Assembly: GCF_030581075.1 (NCBI RefSeq)
Contig: NZ_JAUQSW010000008.1
Coordinates: 62,001 to 126,000, forward strand
Source of the DNA: Hymenobacter cheonanensis
GTDB taxonomy: Bacteria > Bacteroidota > Bacteroidia > Cytophagales > Hymenobacteraceae
Direction of reading: 5' to 3'
Length of the DNA stretch: 64,000 nucleotides
Shown here: piece after piece, positions 8,757-17,476 of the stretch
Layout of the letters: each line of letters opens with the position of its first letter
Numbering within the stretch: the stretch's first letter is position 1
Notes under the pieces: model-generated
The model's input: only the letters and a program-made list of their open reading frames with translations
The model's database searches: none
What the model was told of the DNA's origin: nothing
Translations under genes and position numbers: made by a program

Positions 8757-9005
8757 TTAGTTCATCCAGAGAGTAGCCACTTGCTCGAAGCGGTGCGGGG
8801 CGAAAGCGCCGTAGGGGCGCTCGGCGTAGAAGCCTAGCACGTGCACGTGGGGCTGGCCGGTGCGCACGTGGGGCCGCACCTGCACCGGGTACACGCGGCC
8901 GGCCTGGGGCCAGTCGCCGATGTAGCCGGCGGGGCGGGCAGTATCGTCGATGCAGCGGGCGAATTGCTGCACGGGCAGGGGGGTCGGGAGCTGAGTGTTA
9001 CGCAT
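8757..9005 (-). CDS. Small protein of unknown function (82 aa)
   Basis: The ATG at 9005 gives MRNTQLPTPLPVQQFARCID, a basic, aromatic and His-rich protein (GRVYPVQVRPHVRTGQPHVH, GFYAERPYGAFAPHRFEQV) with no membrane segment or signal peptide. The alternating pattern suggests a small beta-rich fold. I do not recognise it. A TATCTTTG promoter element lies 4 bases upstream of this ATG, as for the 160-aa lipoprotein, so the mRNA may be almost leaderless. The upstream 240 bases (9006-9246) are AT-rich and hold only this promoter element and the terminator of the next gene. Confidence 0.55.
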   Translation of the reverse strand: MRNTQLPTPLPVQQFARCIDDTARPAGYIGDWPQAGRVYPVQVRPHVRTGQPHVHVLGFYAERPYGAFAPHRFEQVATLWMN

Positions 9006-9008
9006 AGC

Positions 9009-9016
9009 CAAAGATA
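9009..9016 (-). promoter_or_regulatory. Bacteroidota -7 element (TATCTTTG)
   Basis: A perfect TAnnTTTG on the minus strand lies 4 bases before the ATG at 9005, embedded in AT-rich DNA. No well-spaced -33 TTTG is obvious. The position implies a very short or absent 5' leader, or a start codon further downstream than annotated. Confidence 0.45.
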
Positions 9017-9187
9017 CAGATAAAAAGCGAAAAGCTAAAAATTTTGGCAAAAATAAACAAGCGTAAAATCTCTCGATAGATTGAACTAAAAGGGTGAAAG
9101 TTATGCAAGTTAGCATAAGCAGGCCATACTGCCAAGTCTACTAATTCAGCTGGCTAACAATTGTTCGTATACTGACTCATTTACGCG

Positions 9188-9225
9188 AAAACCGGGCCGC
9201 CCGGATTGTGGGGCCGCCCGGTTTT
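9188..9225 (-). terminator. Hairpin terminator downstream of the T9SS plug gene
   Basis: The arms 9188-9202 and 9211-9225 pair over 15 positions with one mismatch around an 8-base loop, and end in TTTT on the minus strand. It lies 22 bp past the stop codon of the minus-strand gene that ends at 9247. Confidence 0.65.
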
Positions 9226-9246
9226 GGCAGGTGTGCTAGGCGGGGG

Positions 9247-10590
9247 CTAGCGCCTGTTCAGGTCGATGGCCTGGTAGGCGATGAGCAGGTCGGTGCGGGT
9301 GCCCGGCGGGCGGTAGTACACGAGTAGGTCGTACTGGTTTTCGGTTTCTTGGTGGGTGCCCTCGAAGTACACTTCGTCGGGCGGGGTGCCGGCGCGCTTG
9401 GGTGCCACGGCGTAGCTGTAGTTGTAGTAGCCCTGCTTGAGCAGCGCCCGGCCGGTGTAGCGCTGCTGCACCGAATCGTAGGTGAGCCGGAACTCGTCGC
9501 GCAGCTGCCAGTCGCTGAGCGCGCCAAACACATACACCGGGCCGGGCGCGGGCTGCGGCGCCTTCAGGTTGAAGGTCACCTGCGCGTAGTCGCCATTATA
9601 GGCGCCGTTGCCAAACTCCCGGTTTTCGAACACGCGCTGGCCGTTGGCATCTACGTACTGGTTGTAGGCCAGGCCGTTGCGGGTGGTTTCTTCGAGCAAC
9701 TCTACCTGGGTGGGGTTGCTTTGGCGCAAGAGCCTGGCCACGCCCAGGCCGTTGGCTTGCAGCGAGCGGGCATCGAAGTAGCGGTACTCGCTCAGGCCCG
9801 GAAAGGCGTTTTCGTAGTTGATGTACTGGTACTCAAGCCGGCGCTCGGCGTCGCGCACGAAGGTGGGCGTGAGGTTGTAGCGGGCGTTGTCCCAGCGGAA
9901 GTTCTGGCGCAGCACGGCCTTCACCTCGGCGGCCGGGTTCACCAGGTCCACGGCGCTGTAGTTGATGGCAAAATTGAGCTGCTGATACGCGTAGCGGGCA
10001 TCGAGGCCCCCCGCCAGAATACCCTGCTCGATGGTGGCAACTACCTGGTTTTCATACACCAGTACCCGGCGCGAAAGCTGCGGCACGCCGGCCTGGTTCT
10101 GCACCACCAGCAGGTAGTTGCCGCTGAGCTTCACGCGCGGCATCTGCAAGGTATAGTGGTAGTACGGCACTTTGGTATTGACCGACGTTTGGTAATTAGT
10201 AAGCGTAAACTCGTTTATCTCGCTCAAAAACTGCATGTCCGTCAGCTGCGAGGGCGCCCAGTTCAGGTCACAGTGAATGAGCCTGGCCGTGAGGCGCGGC
10301 GCCCGCTCGGTAAGCACGTCAAACTCCAGCACCACGGGCTGCTCCTGCGTGATGGGCACGATGGGCGGCAGCAGCACATCGTTGACCTGCGTGGTGGGCA
10401 CGTAGCACTGCACGCTGCGCACGCTAGGGTCGTAGATGTAGTCCTGGTAGCGCAGGGTGCGGTCGGCGTAGTATTCGGCGGGCTTTTGCTGCTGGCTGGC
10501 GGGCGCGTTGGGGTTGGTGATGGGGGTGCCGAGCGGCACGCAGCCTGCGGCCAGCAGCAGCGTGGGGTAGGAGAGAAGGCGAAAGCGCAT
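9247..10590 (-). CDS. Type IX secretion system plug lipoprotein (DUF5103 family), 447 aa
   Basis: A lipoprotein signal MRFRLLSYPTLLLAAGC (lipobox AAGC, Cys17) leads into the DUF5103 architecture: an N-terminal domain with TLRYQDYIYDPSVRSVQCY, TARLIHCDLNWAPSQLTDMQFL and YYHYTLQMPRVKLSGNYLL, and a C-terminal immunoglobulin-like part, GPVYVFGALSDWQLRDEFRL. In the T9SS, the plug closes the unused side of the giant SprA pore in the outer membrane. The length and motif order match the family. The ATG at 10590 gives a correct signal peptide; the longer frame would not. A TACTTTCG sequence (one mismatch to the -7 consensus) lies at 10595-10602. No other T9SS gene is in the window. Confidence 0.87.
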   Translation of the reverse strand: MRFRLLSYPTLLLAAGCVPLGTPITNPNAPASQQQKPAEYYADRTLRYQDYIYDPSVRSVQCYVPTTQVNDVLLPPIVPITQEQPVVLEFDVLTERAPRLTARLIHCDLNWAPSQLTDMQFLSEINEFTLTNYQTSVNTKVPYYHYTLQMPRVKLSGNYLLVVQNQAGVPQLSRRVLVYENQVVATIEQGILAGGLDARYAYQQLNFAINYSAVDLVNPAAEVKAVLRQNFRWDNARYNLTPTFVRDAERRLEYQYINYENAFPGLSEYRYFDARSLQANGLGVARLLRQSNPTQVELLEETTRNGLAYNQYVDANGQRVFENREFGNGAYNGDYAQVTFNLKAPQPAPGPVYVFGALSDWQLRDEFRLTYDSVQQRYTGRALLKQGYYNYSYAVAPKRAGTPPDEVYFEGTHQETENQYDLLVYYRPPGTRTDLLIAYQAIDLNRR

Positions 10591-10721
10591 AGCACGAAAG
10601 TACGGGCCAGCCGCGTGGGTAAGGGCCCGGCGCCCGGCGCCGGCGGGCTGGCCTAGCGGTCCCAAACCTTCGCCCAGCCAGGCGGTTGAGCTGAAAAAGC
10701 CGTATTTCAACCCCACACGTA

Positions 10722-11048
10722 ATGGAAGCAGTAGCCGCCACCGCGCCGCAGGGCCAGGTATGGGAGCAAGTCAGCGAAGGCGTTAGCCGCACCCTGCTGC
10801 GAGCCGAGCCCGGCGAAAAGCGGGTGCTCATCAAAATTGAGGCGGGCCACACTTACCCCAGCCACGCCCACTGCACCCCCGACGAAGTGTTCGTGGTGGC
10901 CGGCGTGTACTGCGACCCCGGGGTGGAAAACGGCCGCGCGTTTCCGGCCGGCTCCTACCTCTACTACCCGCCCGGCACCGAGCACCACGCCAGCAGCCCT
11001 GGCGGCTCGGGTGGCTGCACCATTCTGGTCTGGAACTCGGGCAAGTAG
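10722..11048 (+). CDS. Cupin-domain protein, ChrR-like (108 aa)
   Basis: A single small cupin barrel. The metal-binding pattern is visible as GHTYPSHAHCTPDEVFVVAG (two His and a Glu in cupin motif 1) and FPAGSYLYYPPGTEHHASSP (His in motif 2). The sequence style matches the C-terminal zinc-cupin of ChrR anti-sigma factors, but the zinc-binding anti-sigma domain that precedes it in ChrR is missing. It is therefore more likely a stand-alone cupin with a small-molecule or metal role. It is divergent from the T9SS plug gene (131-bp gap). Confidence 0.82.
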   Translation: MEAVAATAPQGQVWEQVSEGVSRTLLRAEPGEKRVLIKIEAGHTYPSHAHCTPDEVFVVAGVYCDPGVENGRAFPAGSYLYYPPGTEHHASSPGGSGGCTILVWNSGK

Positions 11049-11200
11049 GCTAGCGGGCACGTTTGCCGTAGGGGCGGCGAAAAAGCCTGGTGATGCGACC
11101 TTTCGGGGCGCGCCGCGTCGTTGCGGGCAGCCGCGCTGTTGCGCTGGCTTACCACGCCGCGGCCCGACTTCCCAAAAGCGCGCCGCTATTCAGTAATTCG

Positions 11201-12100
11201 ATGACTAGAAATTTCCTTTGCCTCAGTTTGGCCGCGGGGCTGCTCAGCGCGTGCTCGGTGCAGCTGGCCGCCGTGGCCGATAAAACGCCCGCCCAGGTGC
11301 AGGCTGCCTACCGCGTAACGAAAGACGTAGCCTACGGTGCCGACAAAGAGCAAGCCCTGGATATTTACCTTTCGCCCACGGCGAAGAGCCTGAAAAACAA
11401 AAATTACACCGTCGTTTTCTTGCACGGCGGCGGGTATTATATCAGCGACAAGGCGCGGGAGGAGCGCTACATTCAGCCGTACTTGAAAAAGGGGCTGAAT
11501 GTGGTCAATATGAATTACCGCATCAAGCGGGGTGTGCCGGTGGCCACGGAGGACCTGACTTACGCCCTGAATTTTTTGCGTGCCAACAATGCCACGTATC
11601 ACCTCAATCTGGACCGGGTGCTGGTAACGGGCTTTTCGGCCGGCGCGCACATTGCCAGCCTGGTGGCGGTAACGGCCAACGACCTAACCTATACGCCCAA
11701 ATTAGCCGGCGGAATTAAAATCGCCGGGGTAGTTAATTTCTCGGGGCCGGTTGATGGATTAGACGTGGTAGAGCAGGTTTTTATGCGCAACGAGGTGCCG
11801 GTGATGAAGGCAATCGGCGTCGCGCTCTTCCCCGAAACCACGGAGTATGCGCCCAAAGAATACGTCCGAAAATTCGAACCAATCACCTATTTCGACAAAA
11901 ACGACCCGCCGTTTTTTATCTGGCAAGGCGGTAAGGACGACCAGGTGCCGCCCGTCACGTTCGAAAAGTTTGTGGCGCTGCTCAAGCAGGAGCCGCAAAA
12001 AAACGAGGTGCTATTTGTGCCCGAAGGGCAGCACAGCCCGAATGCGAACGAACTGAAAGACGCCTACCAGAAAATCTTCGACTTTCTGGACAATCATTAA
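11201..12100 (+). CDS. Alpha/beta-hydrolase lipoprotein, BD-FAE/carboxylesterase-like (299 aa)
   Basis: The signal peptide with lipobox LLSAC (Cys18) indicates a lipoprotein. The catalytic machinery is complete: the oxyanion motif HGGGYY (75-80), the nucleophile elbow GFSAG (Ser146), the acid in GGKDDQVPP and His in EGQHSPN. The family includes kynurenine formamidase-like and carbohydrate-esterase-like enzymes acting on small esters. The start at 11201 is chosen because it gives a proper signal peptide. The next gene is 157 bp away with its own promoter, so this is probably a single-gene transcript. The substrate is unknown. Confidence 0.87.
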   Translation: MTRNFLCLSLAAGLLSACSVQLAAVADKTPAQVQAAYRVTKDVAYGADKEQALDIYLSPTAKSLKNKNYTVVFLHGGGYYISDKAREERYIQPYLKKGLNVVNMNYRIKRGVPVATEDLTYALNFLRANNATYHLNLDRVLVTGFSAGAHIASLVAVTANDLTYTPKLAGGIKIAGVVNFSGPVDGLDVVEQVFMRNEVPVMKAIGVALFPETTEYAPKEYVRKFEPITYFDKNDPPFFIWQGGKDDQVPPVTFEKFVALLKQEPQKNEVLFVPEGQHSPNANELKDAYQKIFDFLDNH

Positions 12101-12211
12101 TTCCGGTAATAGCTATGGGGGACCGGAGGACCCTAGCCAGCGGCCGCAGAGGCCAAGAAAGGTGGGCGGCAGTTGGGATAAGTAGCGCTGCGCTAGTACA
12201 TTGGCAGGGTA

Positions 12212-12242
12212 TTGAATGTCAATGCACTAAAATGTACCTTTA
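12212..12242 (+). promoter_or_regulatory. Probable Bacteroidota promoter (TTG-N20-TACCTTTA)
   Basis: TTG at 12212-12214 and TACCTTTA at 12235-12242 are separated by 20 bases. This is close to the phylum pattern TTG-N19-21-TAnnTTTG, with one mismatch in the -7 box. The downstream ATG at 12258 leaves a leader of roughly 10 bases. Local AT-richness supports it. Confidence 0.5.
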
Positions 12243-12257
12243 TCTGCAAAAAACAAG

Positions 12258-12590
12258 ATGGAAGTAAGCCAGACTACCGAACACCAGGTTGATGACTACC
12301 TGTATCAGTACGCCGCCAACCTATTGGCCAGCGGCAAAAAAGGCGCCGAAGTCGAGCACCTACTCCTGCTGAAAGGCCTGCCCGCCGACAGCGCCAACGC
12401 CGTAGTGCAAGAGCTGGAAGGCCCCATTCGTGCGGCAAAAAACGCCCAGGCCAAAAAAGACATGCTGCACGGCGGCCTGTGGTGCGTGGGGGGCACGGCC
12501 CTCACAATGGCCCACATCGGCTTCGTCTTTTGGGGCGCAATTATCTTCGGTGGTGTTCAATTCATTAAAGGCGTAACCAATTTGAAATAA
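12258..12590 (+). CDS. Small membrane protein of unknown function (110 aa)
   Basis: The first 70 residues are soluble and helical (YQYAANLLASGKKGAEVEHL, then LKGLPADSANAVVQELEGPI, with the look of a SHOCT-like or UBA-like short helical motif). They are followed by a C-terminal pair of hydrophobic segments (about 73-87 and 88-105). No enzyme motif is present. A near-consensus promoter lies just upstream and a very strong hairpin lies downstream, so it is a monocistronic unit. I do not recognise a named family. Confidence 0.65.
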   Translation: MEVSQTTEHQVDDYLYQYAANLLASGKKGAEVEHLLLLKGLPADSANAVVQELEGPIRAAKNAQAKKDMLHGGLWCVGGTALTMAHIGFVFWGAIIFGGVQFIKGVTNLK

Positions 12591-12604
12591 ACATCTTACT
12601 TTCG

Positions 12605-12661
12605 AAACGCCAAAAAGGCCCGTTGGTAGCTAGCAGCTACCAACGGGCCTTTTTGGCGTTT
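12605..12661. terminator. Bidirectional terminator, perfect 27-bp stem
   Basis: A perfect inverted repeat with 27-bp arms and a 3-base loop (AGC), containing CAAAAAGGCC and GGCCTTTTTG. It lies between two convergent genes (stops at 12590 and 12678) and supplies T-runs on both strands. Confidence 0.85.
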
Positions 12662-12677
12662 CACATACTGGCTAGGC

Positions 12678-14615
12678 TTACATCTCGGCCAGTATCTCCC
12701 AGCGGTCGTTCAGCTTGGCTAGCTCCTTCTTCACCTGCTCAAACTTCACGGTCGTGTCCTTGAGCTGCGCGGTGTTCTGGTAGATTTTGGGGTCGGCCAG
12801 CTGCTTTTCGTAGATGGCCAGCTCCTTCTCCATCTTGTCGATGTTGGCTTCAACCTCGGCCAGCTCCTTCAGCGCCTTTTTCTGGTCGGGCGAGGGGGTT
12901 TTATTTACCGTGGGCACGGGCTCGGCTGTGGCGGCCGGCTTGGGAGCGGGTTTAGCTGACGCTGACCGTTGGTTGGGCGCGGAGGGGCTGGGCAGGCCGG
13001 CTTTTTTGGCGGCTTTCTCGCGCTCGTCCTGCCACTGCTCGTACTCGTGGTAGGTGCCGGGATATTCCTTGAGCTGATAATCCTCGATGTACCAGATTTT
13101 GGTGGCCACGTTCTCCACGAAGTAGCGGTCGTGGCTGATGACGATAAACGTGCCCTCGTACTGCTCCAGTGCCTGGATGAGGATGTTGACCGACTGCATA
13201 TCCAAGTGGTTGGTCGGTTCGTCGAGCAGCAGGAAGTTGGCTTCCGAAATCAGAGTTTTGGCCAGCGCCACGCGGCTTTTCTCGCCGCCGCTCAGCACCT
13301 TGATTTTCTTATACACATCGTCGCCCGTGAACAAAAACGACCCTAGCACGCCGCGCAATTCCATCTCGTTGCGCTTCGAACCGGCTTCGTTCATCTCCTG
13401 GATAATCTCGTTCTCCACGGTCAGGCTTTCGAGCTGGTGCTGCGCGTAGAAGGCCATTATCACGTTGTGGCCCAGCTGATGGCGGCCGGCAGTGGGCGTT
13501 TCGGCGCCGGCTACCAAGCGCATTAGCGTCGATTTGCCCTTGCCGTTGGCCCCGATGAGCGCGATTTTATCGCCCCGCTCGATGTGCACGTGCGTATCGC
13601 GGAAGATGAGCTTGTCGCCGTAGCTCTTGCCCACGTGCTCCATGCGCAAAATGTGGCGGCCGGGCTGCTGCGAGAACGTAAACTTGAAATTGACCCTAGC
13701 CGCGTCGGGCGCCACGGCCTCAATGCGCTCCAGCTTATCGAGGGCCTTCACGCGGCTCTGGGCCTGCTTGGCCTTACTGGCGCTGGCTTTGAAGCGCTCG
13801 ATAAAGCGCTCGGCTTGCTTAATAGCCGCCTGCTGGTTGTCGTAGGCACCCTGCTGAATCTCGGTGCGCAACACCTTCTCTTCCTGGTAGAACGAGTAGT
13901 TGCCGGCGTACGGGTTGAGCTTGCCGCCGCTCACTTCCACGGTGGTATTGGTGGTGCCGTCCAGAAACTCGCGGTCGTGGCTCACGATGATAACCGCGCC
14001 TTCGTAGCCGGCCAGGTAGTTCTCAATCCACTTAATCGAGGGCAAGTCCAAGTGGTTGGTGGGCTCATCAAGCAGCAGCAGCGAGGGTTGCTGCAGCAGG
14101 ATTTTGGCCAGCATCACGCGCATGCGCCAGCCCCCCGAAAAGGTCTTGAGCGGCTTCTGCAAGTCGTCGGTCGAGAAGCCCAGGCCTTCGAGAATTTCCT
14201 CGGCCTTCGACTGCATGGTGTAGCCGCCCAGCGCCTCAAAGCGCTCCTGCAAGTTGGCTAGCTTATCGACTAGGTCGTCGGTATAGTCGGTTTCAAATTT
14301 GAGCAGAATCTCATCGATTTTCTTCTGCAACTCCAGCGCCTCGGCAAAGGCCTGCATGGCCACCAGCAAAATGGACTCGTGCGAGTCGTAGCTCAGCAAA
14401 TCCTGGTTGAGGAAGCCCAGGCTTACTTCCTTGCTCATCGAGATGGAGCCACCGTCGGGCTTGTACTCGCCCACGAGCAGGCGCAGCAGCGTCGATTTGC
14501 CGGTGCCGTTGAGGCCCACCAGGCCAATCTTGTCCTTGGGTTTGATGTGCAGGCTAGCGCCGTCGTAGAGGGTGCGCGAGCCGAAATGGAAGTCGAGGTC
14601 GGAAATTGAAATCAT
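12678..14615 (-). CDS. ABC-F family ATPase (645 aa)
   Basis: A soluble tandem ABC ATPase without membrane segments. Domain 1 has Walker A GLNGTGKST (34-42), signature FSGGWRMR and Walker B LLLLDEPTNHLD. An interdomain linker rich in Lys/Ala/Gln (FIERFKASASKAKQAQSRVK) is the ABC-F hallmark. Domain 2 has GANGKGKST, LSGGEKSR and LLLDEPTNHLD. The C-terminal 100 residues form a coiled coil (KKALKELAEVEANIDKMEKE). ABC-F proteins bind the ribosomal E site and rescue or regulate translation; the C-terminal coiled coil suggests the Uup/YfmR type. The ATG at 14615 starts the conserved MISISDLDFHFG. A TACCTTTG element at 14704-14711 (minus strand) could be its promoter. Confidence 0.92.
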   Translation of the reverse strand: MISISDLDFHFGSRTLYDGASLHIKPKDKIGLVGLNGTGKSTLLRLLVGEYKPDGGSISMSKEVSLGFLNQDLLSYDSHESILLVAMQAFAEALELQKKIDEILLKFETDYTDDLVDKLANLQERFEALGGYTMQSKAEEILEGLGFSTDDLQKPLKTFSGGWRMRVMLAKILLQQPSLLLLDEPTNHLDLPSIKWIENYLAGYEGAVIIVSHDREFLDGTTNTTVEVSGGKLNPYAGNYSFYQEEKVLRTEIQQGAYDNQQAAIKQAERFIERFKASASKAKQAQSRVKALDKLERIEAVAPDAARVNFKFTFSQQPGRHILRMEHVGKSYGDKLIFRDTHVHIERGDKIALIGANGKGKSTLMRLVAGAETPTAGRHQLGHNVIMAFYAQHQLESLTVENEIIQEMNEAGSKRNEMELRGVLGSFLFTGDDVYKKIKVLSGGEKSRVALAKTLISEANFLLLDEPTNHLDMQSVNILIQALEQYEGTFIVISHDRYFVENVATKIWYIEDYQLKEYPGTYHEYEQWQDEREKAAKKAGLPSPSAPNQRSASAKPAPKPAATAEPVPTVNKTPSPDQKKALKELAEVEANIDKMEKELAIYEKQLADPKIYQNTAQLKDTTVKFEQVKKELAKLNDRWEILAEM

Positions 14616-14703
14616 GGCGGGGCCGGCTAGGGCCACTAAAGGCGAATAAAGCGTAGTGCGGGGCGCGGGCTAAACTACCGGCCGGCCTACACTAGCGGCA
14701 GGG

Positions 14704-14711
14704 CAAAGGTA
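14704..14711 (-). promoter_or_regulatory. Bacteroidota -7 element (TACCTTTG) upstream of the ABC-F gene
   Basis: An exact TAnnTTTG on the minus strand, 88 bases upstream of the ATG at 14615. The intervening leader is GC-rich. No -33 TTTG is visible at the usual distance, so the call is tentative. Confidence 0.4.
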
Positions 14712-14884
14712 CGGCCTAGCCAAGGCTATCCGCATAAGCCAGGCGCGGGCGGCCCGTTGCTGCTACCGGAATAAAACACTGGGCCGCCCCGAAAAATTTC
14801 GGCCGTAACCCGCCCGAAACTCATTGGACACAAGATGATAACTTGCCGCCCCGACCTTTGGGTTTTCAGCTACTACCCGTTCGT

Positions 14885-17326
14885 ATGAAGCTTTTTCTGG
14901 CCGCCACCGCCCTGGCCCTGCTGCCGCTAGCCCCCGCCGTGCAGGCCCAACGCCCCACTACCAACCTGCACGCCGAGAAAATCCTGCTGCCCAATGGCTG
15001 GAGCCTCACGCCGGCCGGCCGGCCGCTGCAGCTCGGCGACCTGCCGCTGAACATGCAGCTGGCACCGGGTGGCAACCTGCTGGCCGTCACCAACAACGGC
15101 CAGGGCCAGCAGAGTATTCAGCTCATCGACCCCGGTACCGAGAAATTGCTCGACACGCGGCCCATAGCCAAGGCGTGGTACGGGCTGGCGTTCAGCCAGA
15201 AGGGCGACCGGCTGTATGCCTCGGGCGGCAACGATAACATCATTCTGAGCTACCCCACGGCGGGCCGCAAGCTGGGCGCGCCCGATACGCTGCGCCTCGG
15301 CCCGGCCTGGCCCAAGGCCAAAATCAGCCCCACCGGCATTGCCGTGGATGCGGCCGGGCAGCGCCTCTACACCGTAACGAAGGAGGATAACGCGCTGTAC
15401 GTGGTGGATTTGAAAACCAAGCGCACGCTTAGCCGCGTTGGGCTGGGGCACGAAGCCTACGGCTGCCTGCTCTCGGCCGATGGGAAAACGGTGTACATCA
15501 CGCTGTGGGGCGGCGATAAGCTGCTGGCTTACGACCGCGCCACCGGCCGCGTGCGCGGCGAGCTAGCCACCGGCAGCCACCCCAACGAGTTGATTCAAAG
15601 CAAGAACGGGCGCTATTTATTCGTGGCCAATGCCAACGATAACTCCGTATCGGTTATTGATGCCAAGGCGTGGAAGGTGCTCGAAACCATCTCCACCTCG
15701 CTGTATCCCACGCGCCTCACCGGCTCGACTACCAACGGGCTAGCCCTCTCGGCCGATGAGAAGACGCTCTACATCGCCAACGCCGACAACAACTGCCTGG
15801 CCGTGTTCGACGTGCGCCAGCCGGGCCACAGCGCCAGCCAGGGCTTTATCCCCACGGGCTGGTACCCTACCTGCGTGCGGGTGCAGGGCAGCAAAATCAT
15901 GGTTGCCAGCGGCAAGGGCCTCACCAGCCTGGCTAACCCCAACGGGCCGCACCCACTGCGCAAGAATGATGACAGCGGCTACCAGTCGGGCGGCGTGCAC
16001 AAGGAGTTTCAGTACATCGGCAGCCTGTTTAAGGGCACGCTGCTTTTTATGCCGGCGCCCGACGCGGCCCGGCTCAAAACCTACACCCGGCAGGTGTACG
16101 ATAATACGCCCTTCACCAAAGACAGTGAAAAACAGGCGCTAGGGGTGGCCGGCAACCCCGTGCCGCGCCGCGTGGGCGAGCCGTCGCCCATTAAGCACGT
16201 CTTCTACATCATCAAGGAAAACCGCACCTACGACCAGATTTTGGGCGATGTGAAGGAGGGTGAGGGCGATACGGCGCTGTGCATTTTTGGGCAGAAAATT
16301 ACGCCCAACCACCACGCGCTGGCCCGCGAGTTTGTGCTGCTCGACAACTTCTACGTGAACGCTGAGGTGAGTGCCGACGGCCACAACTGGAGCACCGCCG
16401 CCTACGCCACCGACTACGTGGAGAAGTCGTGGCCCATCAGCTACGGCGGGCGCGGCGGCACCTACGACTTTGAGGGCACCCGCAAAATAGCCTACCCGCG
16501 CGATGGCTTTATCTGGGATTATTGCCAGCGTGCCGGCCTCAGCTACCGCACCTACGGCGAATTTGCCGACTACGCCAAAACGTCGCTCAAGTCGCTGCGC
16601 GGGCACGCCTGCCCGCGGTCGCCGGGCTTCGACATGGACATTACCGACCAGGTGCGCGAGCGGGCGTGGGCGCAGGATTTTGACTCGCTGCTAGCCCGCA
16701 ATGCCGTGCCGCAGTTCAGCACCATTCGCCTCAGCAACGACCACACCAGCGGCCAGCGCCTGGGCAAGGTGAGCCCCCTGGCCGCCGTGGCCGACAATGA
16801 CCTGGCGCTGGGCCGCCTCGTGGAGCACCTGGCGGCTAGCCCCATCTGGGGCGAATCAGTGATTTTCGTGCTCGAAGACGACGCCCAGAATGGCTCCGAC
16901 CACATCGACGCGCACCGCTCGCCGGCCTTCGTCATCGGCCCGCACGTGAAGCGCAGCTACGTTGACCACACGCTTTACACCACCGCCGGCGTGATGCGCA
17001 CCATCGAATTGCTGCTCGGCCTGCCACCCATGAGCCAGTACGATGCCGCCGCTAGGCCCTTGTTCGGCGTGTTTCAGGCCCAGCCCAACCTGGCCCGGTA
17101 CGAGGCTAAAGCCAACCGGATTCCGCTCGACACCCGCAACACCGCCTGGAACCACAGCGCCGAGCGCTCGGCCAAATTCGACTTCGCCCACGAAGACTCG
17201 GTGCCCGACCTCGACCTGAATGAAGTGGTGTGGAAGGCCGTGAAAGGCGAGCAATCGACCATGCCCGCACCCCGCCGCGGCGCCTTCTTGCAGCTCACGC
17301 CCAAGCGCGAGGAGGATGACGACTGA
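14885..17326 (+). CDS. YncE-like beta-propeller fused to alkaline-phosphatase-fold phosphoesterase (813 aa)
   Basis: The signal peptide MKLFLAATALALLPLAPAVQ ends with an AQ cleavage site. Residues about 45-385 form a YVTN/SMP-30-type propeller with recurring blades (IAVDAAGQRLYTVTKEDNAL, YLFVANANDNSVSVIDAK, TLYIANADNNCLAVFDV). Residues about 430-750 form a phosphoesterase/acid-phosphatase-like domain: KHVFYIIKENRTYDQILGDV carries the metal and nucleophile region, NAEVSADGHNWSTAAYATDY follows, and FVLEDDAQNGSDHIDAHRSP contributes the late metal ligands. This fusion is a recognised exported family; its substrate is not established. The ATG at 14885 gives the signal peptide. A perfect 44-bp hairpin follows the stop. 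Confidence 0.9.
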   Translation: MKLFLAATALALLPLAPAVQAQRPTTNLHAEKILLPNGWSLTPAGRPLQLGDLPLNMQLAPGGNLLAVTNNGQGQQSIQLIDPGTEKLLDTRPIAKAWYGLAFSQKGDRLYASGGNDNIILSYPTAGRKLGAPDTLRLGPAWPKAKISPTGIAVDAAGQRLYTVTKEDNALYVVDLKTKRTLSRVGLGHEAYGCLLSADGKTVYITLWGGDKLLAYDRATGRVRGELATGSHPNELIQSKNGRYLFVANANDNSVSVIDAKAWKVLETISTSLYPTRLTGSTTNGLALSADEKTLYIANADNNCLAVFDVRQPGHSASQGFIPTGWYPTCVRVQGSKIMVASGKGLTSLANPNGPHPLRKNDDSGYQSGGVHKEFQYIGSLFKGTLLFMPAPDAARLKTYTRQVYDNTPFTKDSEKQALGVAGNPVPRRVGEPSPIKHVFYIIKENRTYDQILGDVKEGEGDTALCIFGQKITPNHHALAREFVLLDNFYVNAEVSADGHNWSTAAYATDYVEKSWPISYGGRGGTYDFEGTRKIAYPRDGFIWDYCQRAGLSYRTYGEFADYAKTSLKSLRGHACPRSPGFDMDITDQVRERAWAQDFDSLLARNAVPQFSTIRLSNDHTSGQRLGKVSPLAAVADNDLALGRLVEHLAASPIWGESVIFVLEDDAQNGSDHIDAHRSPAFVIGPHVKRSYVDHTLYTTAGVMRTIELLLGLPPMSQYDAAARPLFGVFQAQPNLARYEAKANRIPLDTRNTAWNHSAERSAKFDFAHEDSVPDLDLNEVVWKAVKGEQSTMPAPRRGAFLQLTPKREEDDD

Positions 17327-17344
17327 GTAAGTACGCTCGTTCAA

Positions 17345-17462
17345 CGGGTAACCTCACCCCCGGCCCCTCTCCTTGGGGAGAGGGGAGCCAGTCGGCAGCG
17401 GACGTGAGCGAACGTCAGGCTCCCCTCTCCCCAAGGAGAGGGGCCGGGGGTGAGGTTACCCG
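17345..17462. repeat. Perfect 44-bp inverted repeat (family B hairpin)
   Basis: The arms 17345-17388 and 17419-17462 are exact reverse complements over 44 bases with a 30-base loop. The arm core is CCTCACCCCCGGCCCCTCTC. It fills the gap between convergent genes ending at 17326 and 17477. The sequence type is known to me from many unrelated bacterial genomes as an intergenic hairpin. Confidence 0.85.
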
Positions 17463-17476
17463 TGACATGGGCGTAC

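Noticed and set aside
9349..10656. Plus-strand frame of about 435 codons opposite the T9SS plug
   Set aside because: It is the antisense shadow of the DUF5103 gene, with no recognisable protein features.
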